From assembly GCF_003337415.1 (NCBI RefSeq), contig NZ_QPJT01000015.1, positions 1 through 64,000 of the forward strand: a DNA stretch of 64,000 nt. Direction: 5' to 3'. Positions within the stretch are counted from its first letter, which is position 1; every line of letters begins with the position of its first letter. The notes under the pieces are model-generated. The model was given only the letters and a program-made list of their open reading frames with translations, was not told the DNA's origin and made no database searches. The position numbers and the translations under genes were made by a program. Source of the DNA: Anaerobacterium chartisolvens (GTDB taxonomy: Bacteria > Bacillota > Clostridia > Acetivibrionales > DSM-27016). Below are positions 53,111-62,474 of the stretch, one piece after another.

Positions 53111-54115
53111 ATGCCCATCGATTCTGAGGATTTCAGCCGGTTAAGCGATTTGGACAAAATGAGGTGCGGCGGCGGGAATGGGACGCTGAAAAACTTCTTT
53201 TGCAGCACAGCCAGAAGCAGTATAAGCAAGGCTGTGAGTCTTATAAATAGTGATAATCTTCAATTTTCTTCATTGTTTGCGTTACAGCAGGAGATTAGCA
53301 GGTTTAATTTATATAAATACCTTAATGAAAAAAATAAACAGGCTTTAGATCTGTGCGAAAGGGTACTCCATAGAACGCCAATGAATATGAGGAGTCTCCC
53401 GGAAAAGTCCAGACAGTCTGTTTATTCATCTCTTAAATGGATTATTGAAAGCTCACGGTTTGACAGGGGCTTTGACAACGAGAAGGAGGAGGTGGTTGAT
53501 ACCGCTGCTCTTCTGCTTGTAAAATCATATAGAGATAAGACTGTATTGGATGTCATTGTGGATATGATATTTCAGAGGCACAGGAGAGAAGGCTTTACAT
53601 ATGACCTTATATGGGCCGCATTTGAAGCCCGTGACCCCAATGTTCTGATAATGATTGCAGGAAGGCTGCTGTCAGATGAGCCCAAGGACGTGGAACTTGC
53701 AAGAAAGCTTCTCAGCTTCATACCCTGCATAGCCTTAGGAAAGGGCAAAAGCAATATACGCCAGCATTCCGAGTGCATTAACTGGATAACTGAAAATTAT
53801 CCCTTCATTTATTACACCGGAGAAAGCCTTCATCAGGGAAGCAGTCCCATACCCTATACTGTATCCATAGAGGCAAAGTATCTTTGTGAACCGGTATGCT
53901 GTGAAAGCGGAGAAATATCCGTCCAGCTAACCCCCGAGCAAAAGCAGCTCGCAAAAAGCTTCAATAAGCTGGAGCCTTCTTTGAGGGTACTGCTTTCACA
54001 TTGCTCATCAGTATTGCACAAAAATAGAATCAGTCTGTGGAACGAGTGGATTAAATCTCCCATTGAGCAGCAGATTGCATACGCCAAAAGTATGGGAGGT
54101 GCCTTTAATGATTAA
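53111..54115 (+). CDS. Uncharacterised protein co-transcribed with transglutaminase
   Basis: 334 aa, ATG 11 bases after GCAGGGGG. No signal peptide or membrane helix. Much of it is predicted helical in HEAT-like style (DKTVLDVIVDMIFQRH, NVLIMIAGRLLSDEPKDVELARKLLSFIP), with a Cys-rich point near 270 (CEPVCCESG). The last residues, IAYAKSMGGAF, lie next to the tgl start. I do not recognise the family. It shares a sigma-K-type promoter and an 8-base overlap with tgl, so it is probably made in the mother cell during late sporulation and may be a coat or morphogenetic protein, possibly a substrate or guide for the transglutaminase. That role is inference from position only. Confidence 0.75.
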   Translation: MPIDSEDFSRLSDLDKMRCGGGNGTLKNFFCSTARSSISKAVSLINSDNLQFSSLFALQQEISRFNLYKYLNEKNKQALDLCERVLHRTPMNMRSLPEKSRQSVYSSLKWIIESSRFDRGFDNEKEEVVDTAALLLVKSYRDKTVLDVIVDMIFQRHRREGFTYDLIWAAFEARDPNVLIMIAGRLLSDEPKDVELARKLLSFIPCIALGKGKSNIRQHSECINWITENYPFIYYTGESLHQGSSPIPYTVSIEAKYLCEPVCCESGEISVQLTPEQKQLAKSFNKLEPSLRVLLSHCSSVLHKNRISLWNEWIKSPIEQQIAYAKSMGGAFND

Positions 54116-54842
54116 AATATCCGGCAGTGCGGCAGATATTGATTCACTTAATTTGGAATATGTTCCAGGCAGTCCGGGAAGAAAAATTATAGACATACTT
54201 TCCTCCAGCAGCAATGTTTATAATTTCACCTCTTTGGATCAGCTTAAGTTTACAATTAACCTGCGGATAAAAATTATAAACGCATCAAAGGACTTAAGCA
54301 GAACCAGCTTCTCCTTTAGAATATTCCGAAAATCCAAGTGCAATACCGATTACTGGATACGAACAGATGAGGGAGGCTTTAAGCTAAAGCCCGGAGCCAA
54401 ACCGGCATCCGCTATAAGGGATATTTACAGAAGCAGCTCAAAGTATGGCACCGAATGTGCAACGGCAATGGTTATTGTATTTTATAAGGCACTGGCAGAC
54501 ATACTGAACGACAACACCTTTAATATAACATTCCCATATATATACCTTATGGATTGGCAGAATTTAGATAGAAAGCTTAATATTGCGACCTACAGATCAG
54601 TTCCCGACTACCTGCCCGGGGATTGCAGATACTTTAAAAACCCCGATGTCAACCCCGAAACTCCCGAATGGCAGGGAGAAAATGCAATAGATTTAGGGAA
54701 CGGCACATACTACGGTCACGGAATAGGAATAAGAAACACAGACGGTATTATCAACGCTCTAAACAGGCACAGAGCGCCCGGATCCCAGACCTCCGCATAT
54801 CTGATAGACTCGGTGACCCGTCTGGATTTTATGTATCCTTAA
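54108..54842 (+). CDS. tgl: Protein-glutamine gamma-glutamyltransferase (spore coat transglutaminase)
   Basis: 244 aa from the ATG at 54108 (GGGAGGTG just upstream; an earlier start at 54063 lies well inside the preceding gene). Length matches Bacillus subtilis Tgl (245 aa). The active-site block is YGTECATAMVIVFYKALADI with nucleophile Cys117, followed by DWQNLD, PGDCRYFKNPDV, and YYGHGIGI. Tgl joins glutamine and lysine side chains of spore-coat proteins by isopeptide bonds late in sporulation. It is translated together with the unknown gene before it, from a sigma-K-type promoter. This is direct evidence that the organism forms endospores. Confidence 0.95.
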   Translation: MIKISGSAADIDSLNLEYVPGSPGRKIIDILSSSSNVYNFTSLDQLKFTINLRIKIINASKDLSRTSFSFRIFRKSKCNTDYWIRTDEGGFKLKPGAKPASAIRDIYRSSSKYGTECATAMVIVFYKALADILNDNTFNITFPYIYLMDWQNLDRKLNIATYRSVPDYLPGDCRYFKNPDVNPETPEWQGENAIDLGNGTYYGHGIGIRNTDGIINALNRHRAPGSQTSAYLIDSVTRLDFMYP

Positions 54843-54913
54843 TCAGATTATAACAAAGGGAACTTTTCTCACCTTTTTCCGTCCAAGAAATAAAACAAAT
54901 AAGGTGGGATAGT

Positions 54914-55855
54914 ATGTTAAAAAAAGCAATTATCACCCTGCTGCTCCTGTCGGTTGTCATTCTGTCCATGAGTGGCTGCGGAAGCTCTAAAGGCCATTCG
55001 GATTTTTCTGCCGAAGTGGCCGTGAAAACGGAAAGTGCCTCAGCATCTCCTCAAAGCAGGCCCTCCGAAAGCGCCGGGGATTCAGGCGGCAGTCCCCAAG
55101 CTTTTAATGCCGCCTCTTCGCAGATAAATTCCGGGCATAAAATAATTCAGACCGGGGAAATACAAATAGAAACCCTTGAATTTGAAAAGTCGGTTTCCGC
55201 TATTACCAAATATATAGCCTCTGTCGGGGGTTATACCGAAAGCTCCTCCATAAGCGGGAACCGAACCTCAGCCCGTGGCATAGGCTCTCTTAAAAACGCA
55301 TTCTTTACGTTCAGAGTCCCTCAGGATAAATACGCAGGGCTTTTTGACGACTTTAATGAATTCGGTACCGTTGTTTTCAGGCAGTCAAGGGGAGAAGACA
55401 TCACCGACAGCTATTTTGACACTGAGGCTCGTCTTAAGTCCCTGAATATCCAGCACGAAAGATTGCTGTCACTGCTTCAAAAGGCTGAAAAGATGGAGGA
55501 CATACTTGCCATTGAGAAGGAACTTCAAAGCACTCTCTATCAAATAGAAAGCCATACCGGAACGATAAAAAAATGGGATTCGCTTGTCAGCTTCTCCACT
55601 GTGGAGGTCAGTATAAGGGAAGTGGGCGAAATACAACCCGAGGCTTCCGGCAAGGGGCTTTTCAGCCGCATGTACTTCGGCTTCACCAGCTCTCTTAAGC
55701 AGCTTTGGACGCTGACTCAGGGACTGCTTATATTTATTGTTTCGGCCCTTCCGTTTATTATTCCGCTGTCGGCAATTGCGGCGGCAGTATACTATTTCCT
55801 CAGAAAGAGGCGGAAAAAGGTGGCTCCTGCCCCGGACAGAAAAGATGAAGAGTAG
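54914..55855 (+). CDS. DUF4349-type lipoprotein
   Basis: 313 aa. Signal peptide with lipobox SMSGC, then a low-complexity Ser/Ala-rich linker (about 25-70). The main domain (about 75-245) has IIQTGEIQIETLEFEKSVS, GGYTESSSISGN, FTFRVPQDKY and a helical hairpin EARLKSLNIQHERLLSLLQKA, as in DUF4349 proteins, and a C-terminal membrane helix (about 270-297) with a basic tail. So it is tethered at both ends, outside face. Function of the family is unknown. Its own ribosome site AAGGTGGG and a following terminator make it a single-gene unit downstream of tgl. Confidence 0.85.
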   Translation: MLKKAIITLLLLSVVILSMSGCGSSKGHSDFSAEVAVKTESASASPQSRPSESAGDSGGSPQAFNAASSQINSGHKIIQTGEIQIETLEFEKSVSAITKYIASVGGYTESSSISGNRTSARGIGSLKNAFFTFRVPQDKYAGLFDDFNEFGTVVFRQSRGEDITDSYFDTEARLKSLNIQHERLLSLLQKAEKMEDILAIEKELQSTLYQIESHTGTIKKWDSLVSFSTVEVSIREVGEIQPEASGKGLFSRMYFGFTSSLKQLWTLTQGLLIFIVSALPFIIPLSAIAAAVYYFLRKRRKKVAPAPDRKDEE

Positions 55856-55861
55856 TCAGCA

Positions 55862-55888
55862 AAGGCCCTTCCGCAAAGGAAGGGCCTT
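55862..55888. terminator. Bidirectional terminator between lipoprotein and MFS genes
   Basis: Perfect 11-bp stem AAGGCCCTTCC / GGAAGGGCCTT with loop GCAAA, seven bases after the lipoprotein stop and between convergent genes. T-run is weak. Confidence 0.75.
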
Positions 55889-55951
55889 GTGTATTCACTT
55901 TATCAAGTCTTGCATTGCCCGATGTATATTAATCTTCGGTTTAGCGCAAGC

Positions 55952-57157
55952 CTATTTCCCGGCAGCGACCAGAACCTTGTCCCTCATCATGAAAACGCCC
56001 TCGGCAAACAGCATCAGGCCGGTTGCTATGAGCAGCCATTCTATTTTGACAAAATCGGCTATGGGGCCGAATACAAGCATTCCCAACGGCATCATGGCGC
56101 TTGATATCATCGTCAAAACACCGAACACCCTTCCCAGATACTCCTCCTCCACCTTTTGCTGCAGTAAAACCATTGACGGGGTATTAAACACCGGCATTAC
56201 AACTCCTATCAACCCCATAAACAATAAATATATCCAAAATACAGGAACTATTCCCAGAGCAACGGTACAGGCTCCGGTGACAAGGTTGGACAATGCCATT
56301 GTATATACCTTGTTTTTAAAGCCTCCCCACGAAGCCATAAAAATACCTCCCGCCATCATGCCCACTGAAAAAACTATCTCTACTGCGGTCAGCCTCCACA
56401 CATCATTTCCAAAGCTGCGTGATACCTGCAAAGGTGTCAGGAAAGCGACGGGCGCCGCCATCACAAAGAAAACGGCACAGTACAAAAAGAATCTTCTGAC
56501 ATATTCATGACTTTTTATATAGTTAAACCCTTTTCGCATATCACTAAAGTAGCTGATTGGCTGCTTTTCACTTGCCTTTGCATGTACGGGCACATGCAGA
56601 AATAAAAGCAGTACTGAAACAGCAACAGTGGCCGTAATGACATCTATAAAAAATATTGACTCAATGCTGGCCATAGACATAAGTGCGCCGCTCAGCATGG
56701 GAGAAGCCAGCAGTACCAACGACTGTATGCTTCCATTCACGGCATTCACCCTCATAAGCTTATCCTCGGGAACAAGCTGGGGAATAAACGCACCCACAGC
56801 AGGCGTCTGAATCCCCGTCCCCACCGCACGTATCGCTGACATGACAAAAAACAGCCAGATAGCGTCATGACCCATAAAAAGCATTATTGCCAAAACAAGA
56901 GTGGCTAAAGCAATCATAGAGTCTGATAAGGCAATCAGCAGCTTGCGGTTATACCGATCTGCCCATACCCCCGCAAAGGGAGAAAGAACAAATGTAGGAA
57001 TAAACCCACAGATAATAGATATCATCATCATTACTCCCGACTGCGTTTTCAACGTAATATACCACGCAATGGCATACTGTACAAGTGAGGTTCCAAAAAG
57101 CGATATCGTCTGGCTGGCTAAAAAAAGCACTATATTTCTTTTCCAATTGTTATTCAT
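55952..57157 (-). CDS. MFS efflux transporter
   Basis: 401 aa, twelve membrane segments by hydropathy. Motif A between helices 2 and 3 reads GVWADRYNRKLLI, and the fold matches the MDR-type MFS group with macrolide/tetracycline exporters (RAVGTGIQTPAVGAFIPQLV in helix 4-5). Drug or metabolite efflux is likely; the substrate cannot be assigned. An in-frame stop lies directly upstream, so the ATG at 57157 is fixed, with AGGAG about 15 bases away, rather far. The long 5' leader (to about 57593) contains a terminator-like hairpin and other elements typical of drug-inducible attenuation. Confidence 0.88.
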   Translation of the reverse strand: MNNNWKRNIVLFLASQTISLFGTSLVQYAIAWYITLKTQSGVMMMISIICGFIPTFVLSPFAGVWADRYNRKLLIALSDSMIALATLVLAIMLFMGHDAIWLFFVMSAIRAVGTGIQTPAVGAFIPQLVPEDKLMRVNAVNGSIQSLVLLASPMLSGALMSMASIESIFFIDVITATVAVSVLLLFLHVPVHAKASEKQPISYFSDMRKGFNYIKSHEYVRRFFLYCAVFFVMAAPVAFLTPLQVSRSFGNDVWRLTAVEIVFSVGMMAGGIFMASWGGFKNKVYTMALSNLVTGACTVALGIVPVFWIYLLFMGLIGVVMPVFNTPSMVLLQQKVEEEYLGRVFGVLTMISSAMMPLGMLVFGPIADFVKIEWLLIATGLMLFAEGVFMMRDKVLVAAGK

Positions 57158-57261
57158 AGCTTAAAATATACTCTCCTATTCTTCAAATATGCAAAGCCGA
57201 TATATTTCCCCAATAAACCAATGGCTATTGTGAAATAAAGTTGTTAATTAGGCACAGGCAT

Positions 57262-57289
57262 AAAAACCCCCTTCAGCGTGCTGAAGGGG
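57262..57289 (-). terminator. Leader terminator (attenuator) in front of the MFS gene
   Basis: On the minus strand CCCCTTCAGC-AC-GCTGAAGGGG followed by GTTTTTA, a complete intrinsic terminator about 105 bases before the MFS start, not after a gene. Its 5' arm CTTCAGC is complementary to GCTGAAG at 57497-57491 in the same leader, giving a possible antiterminator. Confidence 0.65.
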
Positions 57290-57487
57290 ATATAATATTT
57301 CACTTCCGTAAGAAAACCCTCAAGTATTACAGATGTAGTATAAATTTCAGGACAAAAGCAGACACTTTCAGCTTTAAAATCGCTAATTTATATTTATACT
57401 TTTAAGATAACGGGCAAATCTGCATTTAAGACACTGCAAAGGAACCATCCTAAAGACAGAGAAGGCATTCTAATTGGGAAGAAACAT

Positions 57488-57561
57488 CCGCTTCAGCTTT
57501 TAAATAAATTAAGCTTAACAGCCTTGATTAAATTAAGTCCAAAAAAGAATTATTCAATCAT
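57488..57561 (-). promoter_or_regulatory. Leader mini-ORF and antiterminator strand of the MFS gene
   Basis: Near the 5' end of the leader is ATG-ATT-GAA-TAA (57561-57550), a three-codon ORF preceded by GGAAGG and GGGAG; a TTG nine bases earlier would make it five or six codons. About 50 bases later comes GCTGAAGCGG (57497-57488), able to pair with the 5' arm of the leader terminator. Ribosome stalling on the ORF could shift the balance toward read-through. Initiation-site quality is moderate. Confidence 0.4.
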
Positions 57562-57599
57562 AACTCCCAAAATACCTTCCTTTCAAAGATTACATGAGA

Positions 57600-57629
57600 A
57601 GTATAACACTGCCTTATTTAACTTGTCAA
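57600..57629 (-). promoter_or_regulatory. Sigma-A promoter of the MFS gene
   Basis: Minus-strand TTGACA (57629-57624), 18-base spacer, TATACT (57605-57600). It places the start of transcription about 435 bases before the MFS ATG. Confidence 0.55.
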
Positions 57630-57668
57630 TAAATTTTTTTAAATTAAAAACTGCTTAAACGTTTAAAT

Positions 57669-57873
57669 TATATATTTAGCAATAAAGATTTTACATGGAG
57701 GATATAATTTGATGAAAGAAATTTTTTTGACCCGTAAGGAATACATCTAAGAAAAGCGCCTGATGACAGACCCGTGAGACATTTCCCCGCAAGGCGTCTT
57801 TTCGTTGTAGTTAAAAATTTCTGTAAGCAATTATAGCCTCTATGTTTGTAAAATCTTTATCGCCTCCTATATA
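57669..57873 (+). mobile_element. Small inverted-repeat element (MITE-like), copy 3
   Basis: About 205 bases: left end TTTAGCAATAAAGATTTTAC, interior with GACCCGTAAGGAATACATC and GACATTTCCCCGCAAGGCG, right end TGTAAAATCTTTATCGCC. Near-identical to copy 1 in reverse orientation. The interior also contains complementary GAAAAGCGCC and GGCGTCTTTTC, so it can form an inner stem. No coding capacity. Confidence 0.7.
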
Positions 57874-57992
57874 GCTGTATTTTTAAAACATTTTCGTTGA
57901 AAATAAATTGTTTAATATATTACATAATTGTTTTATTGTAGCTTATAGCATAGTATAATTATAGCGTAAAAAGTTTTTAGGAGAATGAATAA

Positions 57993-58610
57993 ATGAAGAT
58001 ACCAAAACTTGAAGAAGCTCTGCAGCTAATGAATGAAGCCAAAGCCATGAATCCCGGCCCATGGTGTGATCACTCCTTTTATGCAGCCCGGGCCGCCGGA
58101 GCTATTGCAGAGCTTCACCCTGAGCTTGACAGCTCAAATGCATATATACTTGGGCTGCTTCATGACATAGGAAGACGCGAGGGTATGCACCAGATGCGCC
58201 ATATACTGGACGGATATAAGTTCCTTCACGCTAAGGGCTTTGATGACGCGGCAAGAATATGCCTTACGCATTCGTTTCCCGTGAAGGACATCGGTACAGC
58301 CGTGGCAAAATGGGACTGTCCTGATAATATGAAGAGCTTTGTGGACAGCTATTTGTCGGGAATTGAATACAATGAGTATGACAGGCTTATTCAGCTTTGC
58401 GATTATCTTGCGCTGCCTAGCGGCTTCACCCTTGTGGAAAAAAGAATGATTGATGTGGCATTGCGCTACGGCACCAATGAATATTCAATACTGAAGTGGA
58501 AAGAAATACTCAACTGCCGCAGGCACTTTGACGCAAAGATAGGCTGCCCTGTGTACAGCATACTTCCCGGTATAGTGAAAAACACCTTTGAATTTGACCC
58601 TAACACTTAA
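57993..58610 (+). CDS. HD-domain phosphohydrolase
   Basis: 205 aa, ATG 9-10 bases after AGGAG. HD metal site: His in WCDHSFYAARAAG, the HD pair in LGLLHDIGRREG, a further His in QMRHILDGYKF and CLTHSFP, and Asp in LIQLCDYLALP. The layout fits small HD hydrolases acting on nucleotides or phosphate esters. No fused domain. It is not obviously co-transcribed with the next gene (88 bases apart). Substrate unknown. Confidence 0.85.
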   Translation: MKIPKLEEALQLMNEAKAMNPGPWCDHSFYAARAAGAIAELHPELDSSNAYILGLLHDIGRREGMHQMRHILDGYKFLHAKGFDDAARICLTHSFPVKDIGTAVAKWDCPDNMKSFVDSYLSGIEYNEYDRLIQLCDYLALPSGFTLVEKRMIDVALRYGTNEYSILKWKEILNCRRHFDAKIGCPVYSILPGIVKNTFEFDPNT

Positions 58611-58698
58611 AAATCATTAATTATATTCATAATTTCTCATAAAAAGCCGATATACTGACAGTAGATTGTAAATTCTAAAAAAGGTATGGTGCATTTAA

Positions 58699-59622
58699 GT
58701 GGACGGCACAGTTGTTATATTGGACTATGCGGATTTTGAAAGAGAAAAGGTAAAGCATGTCCTTGGACTTATGGGAAATTTCGAAGTTATTGAGATATGC
58801 TCAATAGATGAATTCAAGCCTAAAACAGACAATCTGGAAAATATATCTCTTTTTGTAATGGATATCGCTTTCCCGTCCGAAGATCAAGGCTTTGAGCTTC
58901 TGGCAAGCATAAAAGCCGGCATTGGCAAAAATGTTCCCACAGTTATAATTTCCAAGGTAGAAAAGCTTCAATACAGAAACTTAGCGGCTAAACACGGTGC
59001 AAGTGACTTTATAATCAGACCCTATAATTCAAACCGTCTCGAGAACTCTATAAGAGGCCTTATAAGGCTTGAAAAAAAATTCTTTTATGATACCGGCAGC
59101 ATAGAAAGCATAGTTATGAGCTTTGACTCTTTTATGGAAAAGCAGTTATACATGGCGGAGGAAACAAAAAATCCTCTTTCCATAGTAGTCATCACATTGC
59201 TCCATCCCATCCAAAGCACTGAGGATAACCAATCCTTTGAAGAAAAAAGCAATGCCTCATGCTGTATTGCAATAGATACTATTTCGCCTATGCTGGGTAT
59301 TCCCGATACCTTAATATTTAATAAGGGAAGCGATATACTTGTTGTGCTGCCTCTTACCGACCGTGGATATGCAGGGCTGTGCAACACCAAAATTCAGGAG
59401 AGTATAGATTCAAACCTTAAGAAGCAGGGAGAAGCTTTTGAGAATTATTTCTACTCTGTATGCGTGACATATCCCGAGGAAGGACAAAATTTTCAGCAGC
59501 TTATGAAAGCCGCTTACAAAAAAATATCTGACTGGCATGTCTCGGTAAAATCAGGCTCTATCCCTCAAAAAACCAAGCTTTATGCAAAAAAAGTTTATAA
59601 CACCTACAATAAATGGTATTAA
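58699..59622 (+). CDS. Receiver-domain protein with degenerate GGDEF-like C-terminus
   Basis: 307 aa, GTG start with AAGGTATGG about 10 bases upstream. Residues 1-120 are a CheY-like receiver: Asp near the N-terminus (ILDYADFERE), phospho-acceptor position in LFVMDIAFPS, Ser in VIISKV and a Pro-rich IIRPYN end replacing the usual KP. Residues about 140-285 look like a nucleotide-cyclase fold (SIVVITLLHP, NKGSDILVVLPL, YSVCVTYPEEGQNFQQLMKAAYKKI) in which GGDEF reads NKGSDI, so it is probably inactive as a cyclase. The final 20 residues are Lys/Tyr-rich. No kinase gene adjoins it. Output is likely protein binding or ligand sensing. Confidence 0.72.
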   Translation: MDGTVVILDYADFEREKVKHVLGLMGNFEVIEICSIDEFKPKTDNLENISLFVMDIAFPSEDQGFELLASIKAGIGKNVPTVIISKVEKLQYRNLAAKHGASDFIIRPYNSNRLENSIRGLIRLEKKFFYDTGSIESIVMSFDSFMEKQLYMAEETKNPLSIVVITLLHPIQSTEDNQSFEEKSNASCCIAIDTISPMLGIPDTLIFNKGSDILVVLPLTDRGYAGLCNTKIQESIDSNLKKQGEAFENYFYSVCVTYPEEGQNFQQLMKAAYKKISDWHVSVKSGSIPQKTKLYAKKVYNTYNKWY

Positions 59623-59630
59623 AAGAATAA

Positions 59631-59668
59631 ATCCCGTTGGCCTAAACTGCCAGCGGGATATTTTGCTT
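59631..59668. terminator. Terminator between receiver gene and atpC
   Basis: Stem ATCCCGTTGGC / GCCAGCGGGAT with one G-U pair and a 7-base loop, followed by ATTTTGCTT on the plus strand. It lies eight bases after the plus-strand gene stop and just beyond atpC, so it may serve both directions. Confidence 0.7.
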
Positions 59669-59683
59669 AAAAGGGATGCTTTT

Positions 59684-60091
59684 CTATTTAATCCGCTTTG
59701 CAACCTTAAGCCTAGCAACCGCTCTTGCCATTGCAGACTTAGAATGAATATGCTCAATACGGCTTGTTCCCTTGCGCAACCGCTCCTCAGCACGCTCCGC
59801 GGCAGCCTTAGCCCTTGCTATATCAATTTCATCCGGCCATTCGGCTGTATCGGTTAAAATAATTACGGTATTTTTTTCAATTTCCATAAAGCCTTCACCA
59901 AGAGCAGCCTCAATCCATTCCCCGTCCCTTTTCATTTTTATGGGGCCTATGTCCACAGCAACTACCATGGGCGCATGATCCTTAAGCACTCCCATTTCGC
60001 CGTCGGGGGTTCTCAATATAACCGCTTCAACCTCACCTGAAAAAAACTTCCTTTCAGGTGTTACTATCTCCAGATAAAATACAGCAGCCAT
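59684..60091 (-). CDS. atpC: ATP synthase F1 epsilon subunit
   Basis: 135 aa. N-terminal beta-sandwich ([60 protein letters not shown]) and C-terminal helical hairpin ([16 protein letters not shown]). It joins the F1 head to the rotating stalk and can inhibit ATP hydrolysis. Last gene of the atp operon, 13 bases after atpD; GGGGTG precedes the ATG. Confidence 0.97.
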   Translation of the reverse strand: MAAVFYLEIVTPERKFFSGEVEAVILRTPDGEMGVLKDHAPMVVAVDIGPIKMKRDGEWIEAALGEGFMEIEKNTVIILTDTAEWPDEIDIARAKAAAERAEERLRKGTSRIEHIHSKSAMARAVARLKVAKRIK

Positions 60092-60104
60092 AAGCTACAC
60101 CCCC

Positions 60105-61508
<1,404 letters not shown>

Positions 61509-61560
61509 TCATTTTAAAATTATTCGATATTAACACCTATATTTTAAGCAAGCTAAGACT

Positions 61561-62454
61561 TTACTTAAGCGCGGCAGCCCCTCCAACTATTTCAGAAATC
61601 TCCTGCGTTATGGCCGCCTGCCTTGCCCTGTTGTAATACAGGTTCAGCCTCTGAAGCATGTCATCAGCATTTGAGGTTGCATTGTCCATCGCGGACATCC
61701 TTGAACTCTGCTCACTTGTAAAAGCCTCCACAAGAGCTCCGTATATTATTCCCTTTACATATTTGGGTATGAGAACATCGAACACCGCCTCAGGCGACGG
61801 CTCATAGCTCAAGGAATCATCGATCTTAATTTGGGAGCCGTTATCTCCCGGCTTCTTGAGGTCTGCTGCTATAGCCTTAAGCTCTAAAGGCAGCAGCTTC
61901 ATTACAGTGGGCTCCAGCTTTATAGTAGATATCATTTTTGTATATATAATAGACACATCGTCAAACTCGCCGCGCTCAAACCCGTCCAAAATAATTTCCG
62001 CTATTTCTCTGGCCCTGTATACTGTCGGGTCCTGAACCGCATAATCAAAGTCCGGGCTTATGTTGCAGCCGGTTTTTGAAAAATAAGCGGCTCCCATATG
62101 CCCGGCAATAAACAGCCGCGCGTCAGGGGTTTGCCTGACACAGCTTTCGGCAAGCTTTATAATATTATGGTTGTATCCGCCTGCCAAGCCCTTGTCTCCC
62201 GTAATTACAATATATGCCTTTTTAACTTCGATCTTTTCACTCTTTATATCGAAGAACCTGTTTTCTACATCTCCGCTGTGCTGAAGGATGTCCGCCATAG
62301 TAGCCTTAACCCTGTCAAAATAAGGTCTGGTCTGTTCAAGCTGCTGTCTGGCTTTTTTGAGCTTGGCAGCGGCAATAAGCTTCATTGCCTTTGTAATCTG
62401 CCTTATCTCCTTTATGCTCTTAACCCTGAGCTTTATTTCACGCATATTAGCCAT
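61561..62454 (-). CDS. atpG: ATP synthase F1 gamma subunit
   Basis: 297 aa. N-terminal coiled-coil helix MREIKLRVKSIKEIRQITKA with AMKLIAAAKLKKA, central Rossmann-like part ITGDKGLAGGYNHNI, and the C-terminal helix SRMSAMDNATSNADDMLQRL, NRARQAAITQEISEIVGGAAAL. It is the rotating shaft of F1. It follows atpA by 20 bases. Confidence 0.97.
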   Translation of the reverse strand: MANMREIKLRVKSIKEIRQITKAMKLIAAAKLKKARQQLEQTRPYFDRVKATMADILQHSGDVENRFFDIKSEKIEVKKAYIVITGDKGLAGGYNHNIIKLAESCVRQTPDARLFIAGHMGAAYFSKTGCNISPDFDYAVQDPTVYRAREIAEIILDGFERGEFDDVSIIYTKMISTIKLEPTVMKLLPLELKAIAADLKKPGDNGSQIKIDDSLSYEPSPEAVFDVLIPKYVKGIIYGALVEAFTSEQSSRMSAMDNATSNADDMLQRLNLYYNRARQAAITQEISEIVGGAAALK

Positions 62455-62474
62455 GGTATCACCCGCATTCCACT

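Larger units (their letters stand above)
57158..57992. other. Divergent intergenic region between MFS and HD genes
   Basis: 835 bases without a conventional gene. It contains the MFS leader with attenuator (57262-57289) and mini-ORF, the MFS promoter (57600-57629) and the third copy of the inverted-repeat element (57669-57873). The stretch 57874-57992 before the HD gene is AT-rich with no promoter of which I am sure. Confidence 0.6.

Noticed and set aside
55737-56510. 257-aa ORF on the plus strand
   Set aside because: Overlaps the end of the lipoprotein gene in another frame and runs antisense through the MFS gene; Thr/Pro/Lys-rich shadow with no ribosome site.
43668-57873. CRISPR array
   Set aside because: The repeated sequence has only three copies, far apart, with inverted ends and no regular spacers or cas genes.
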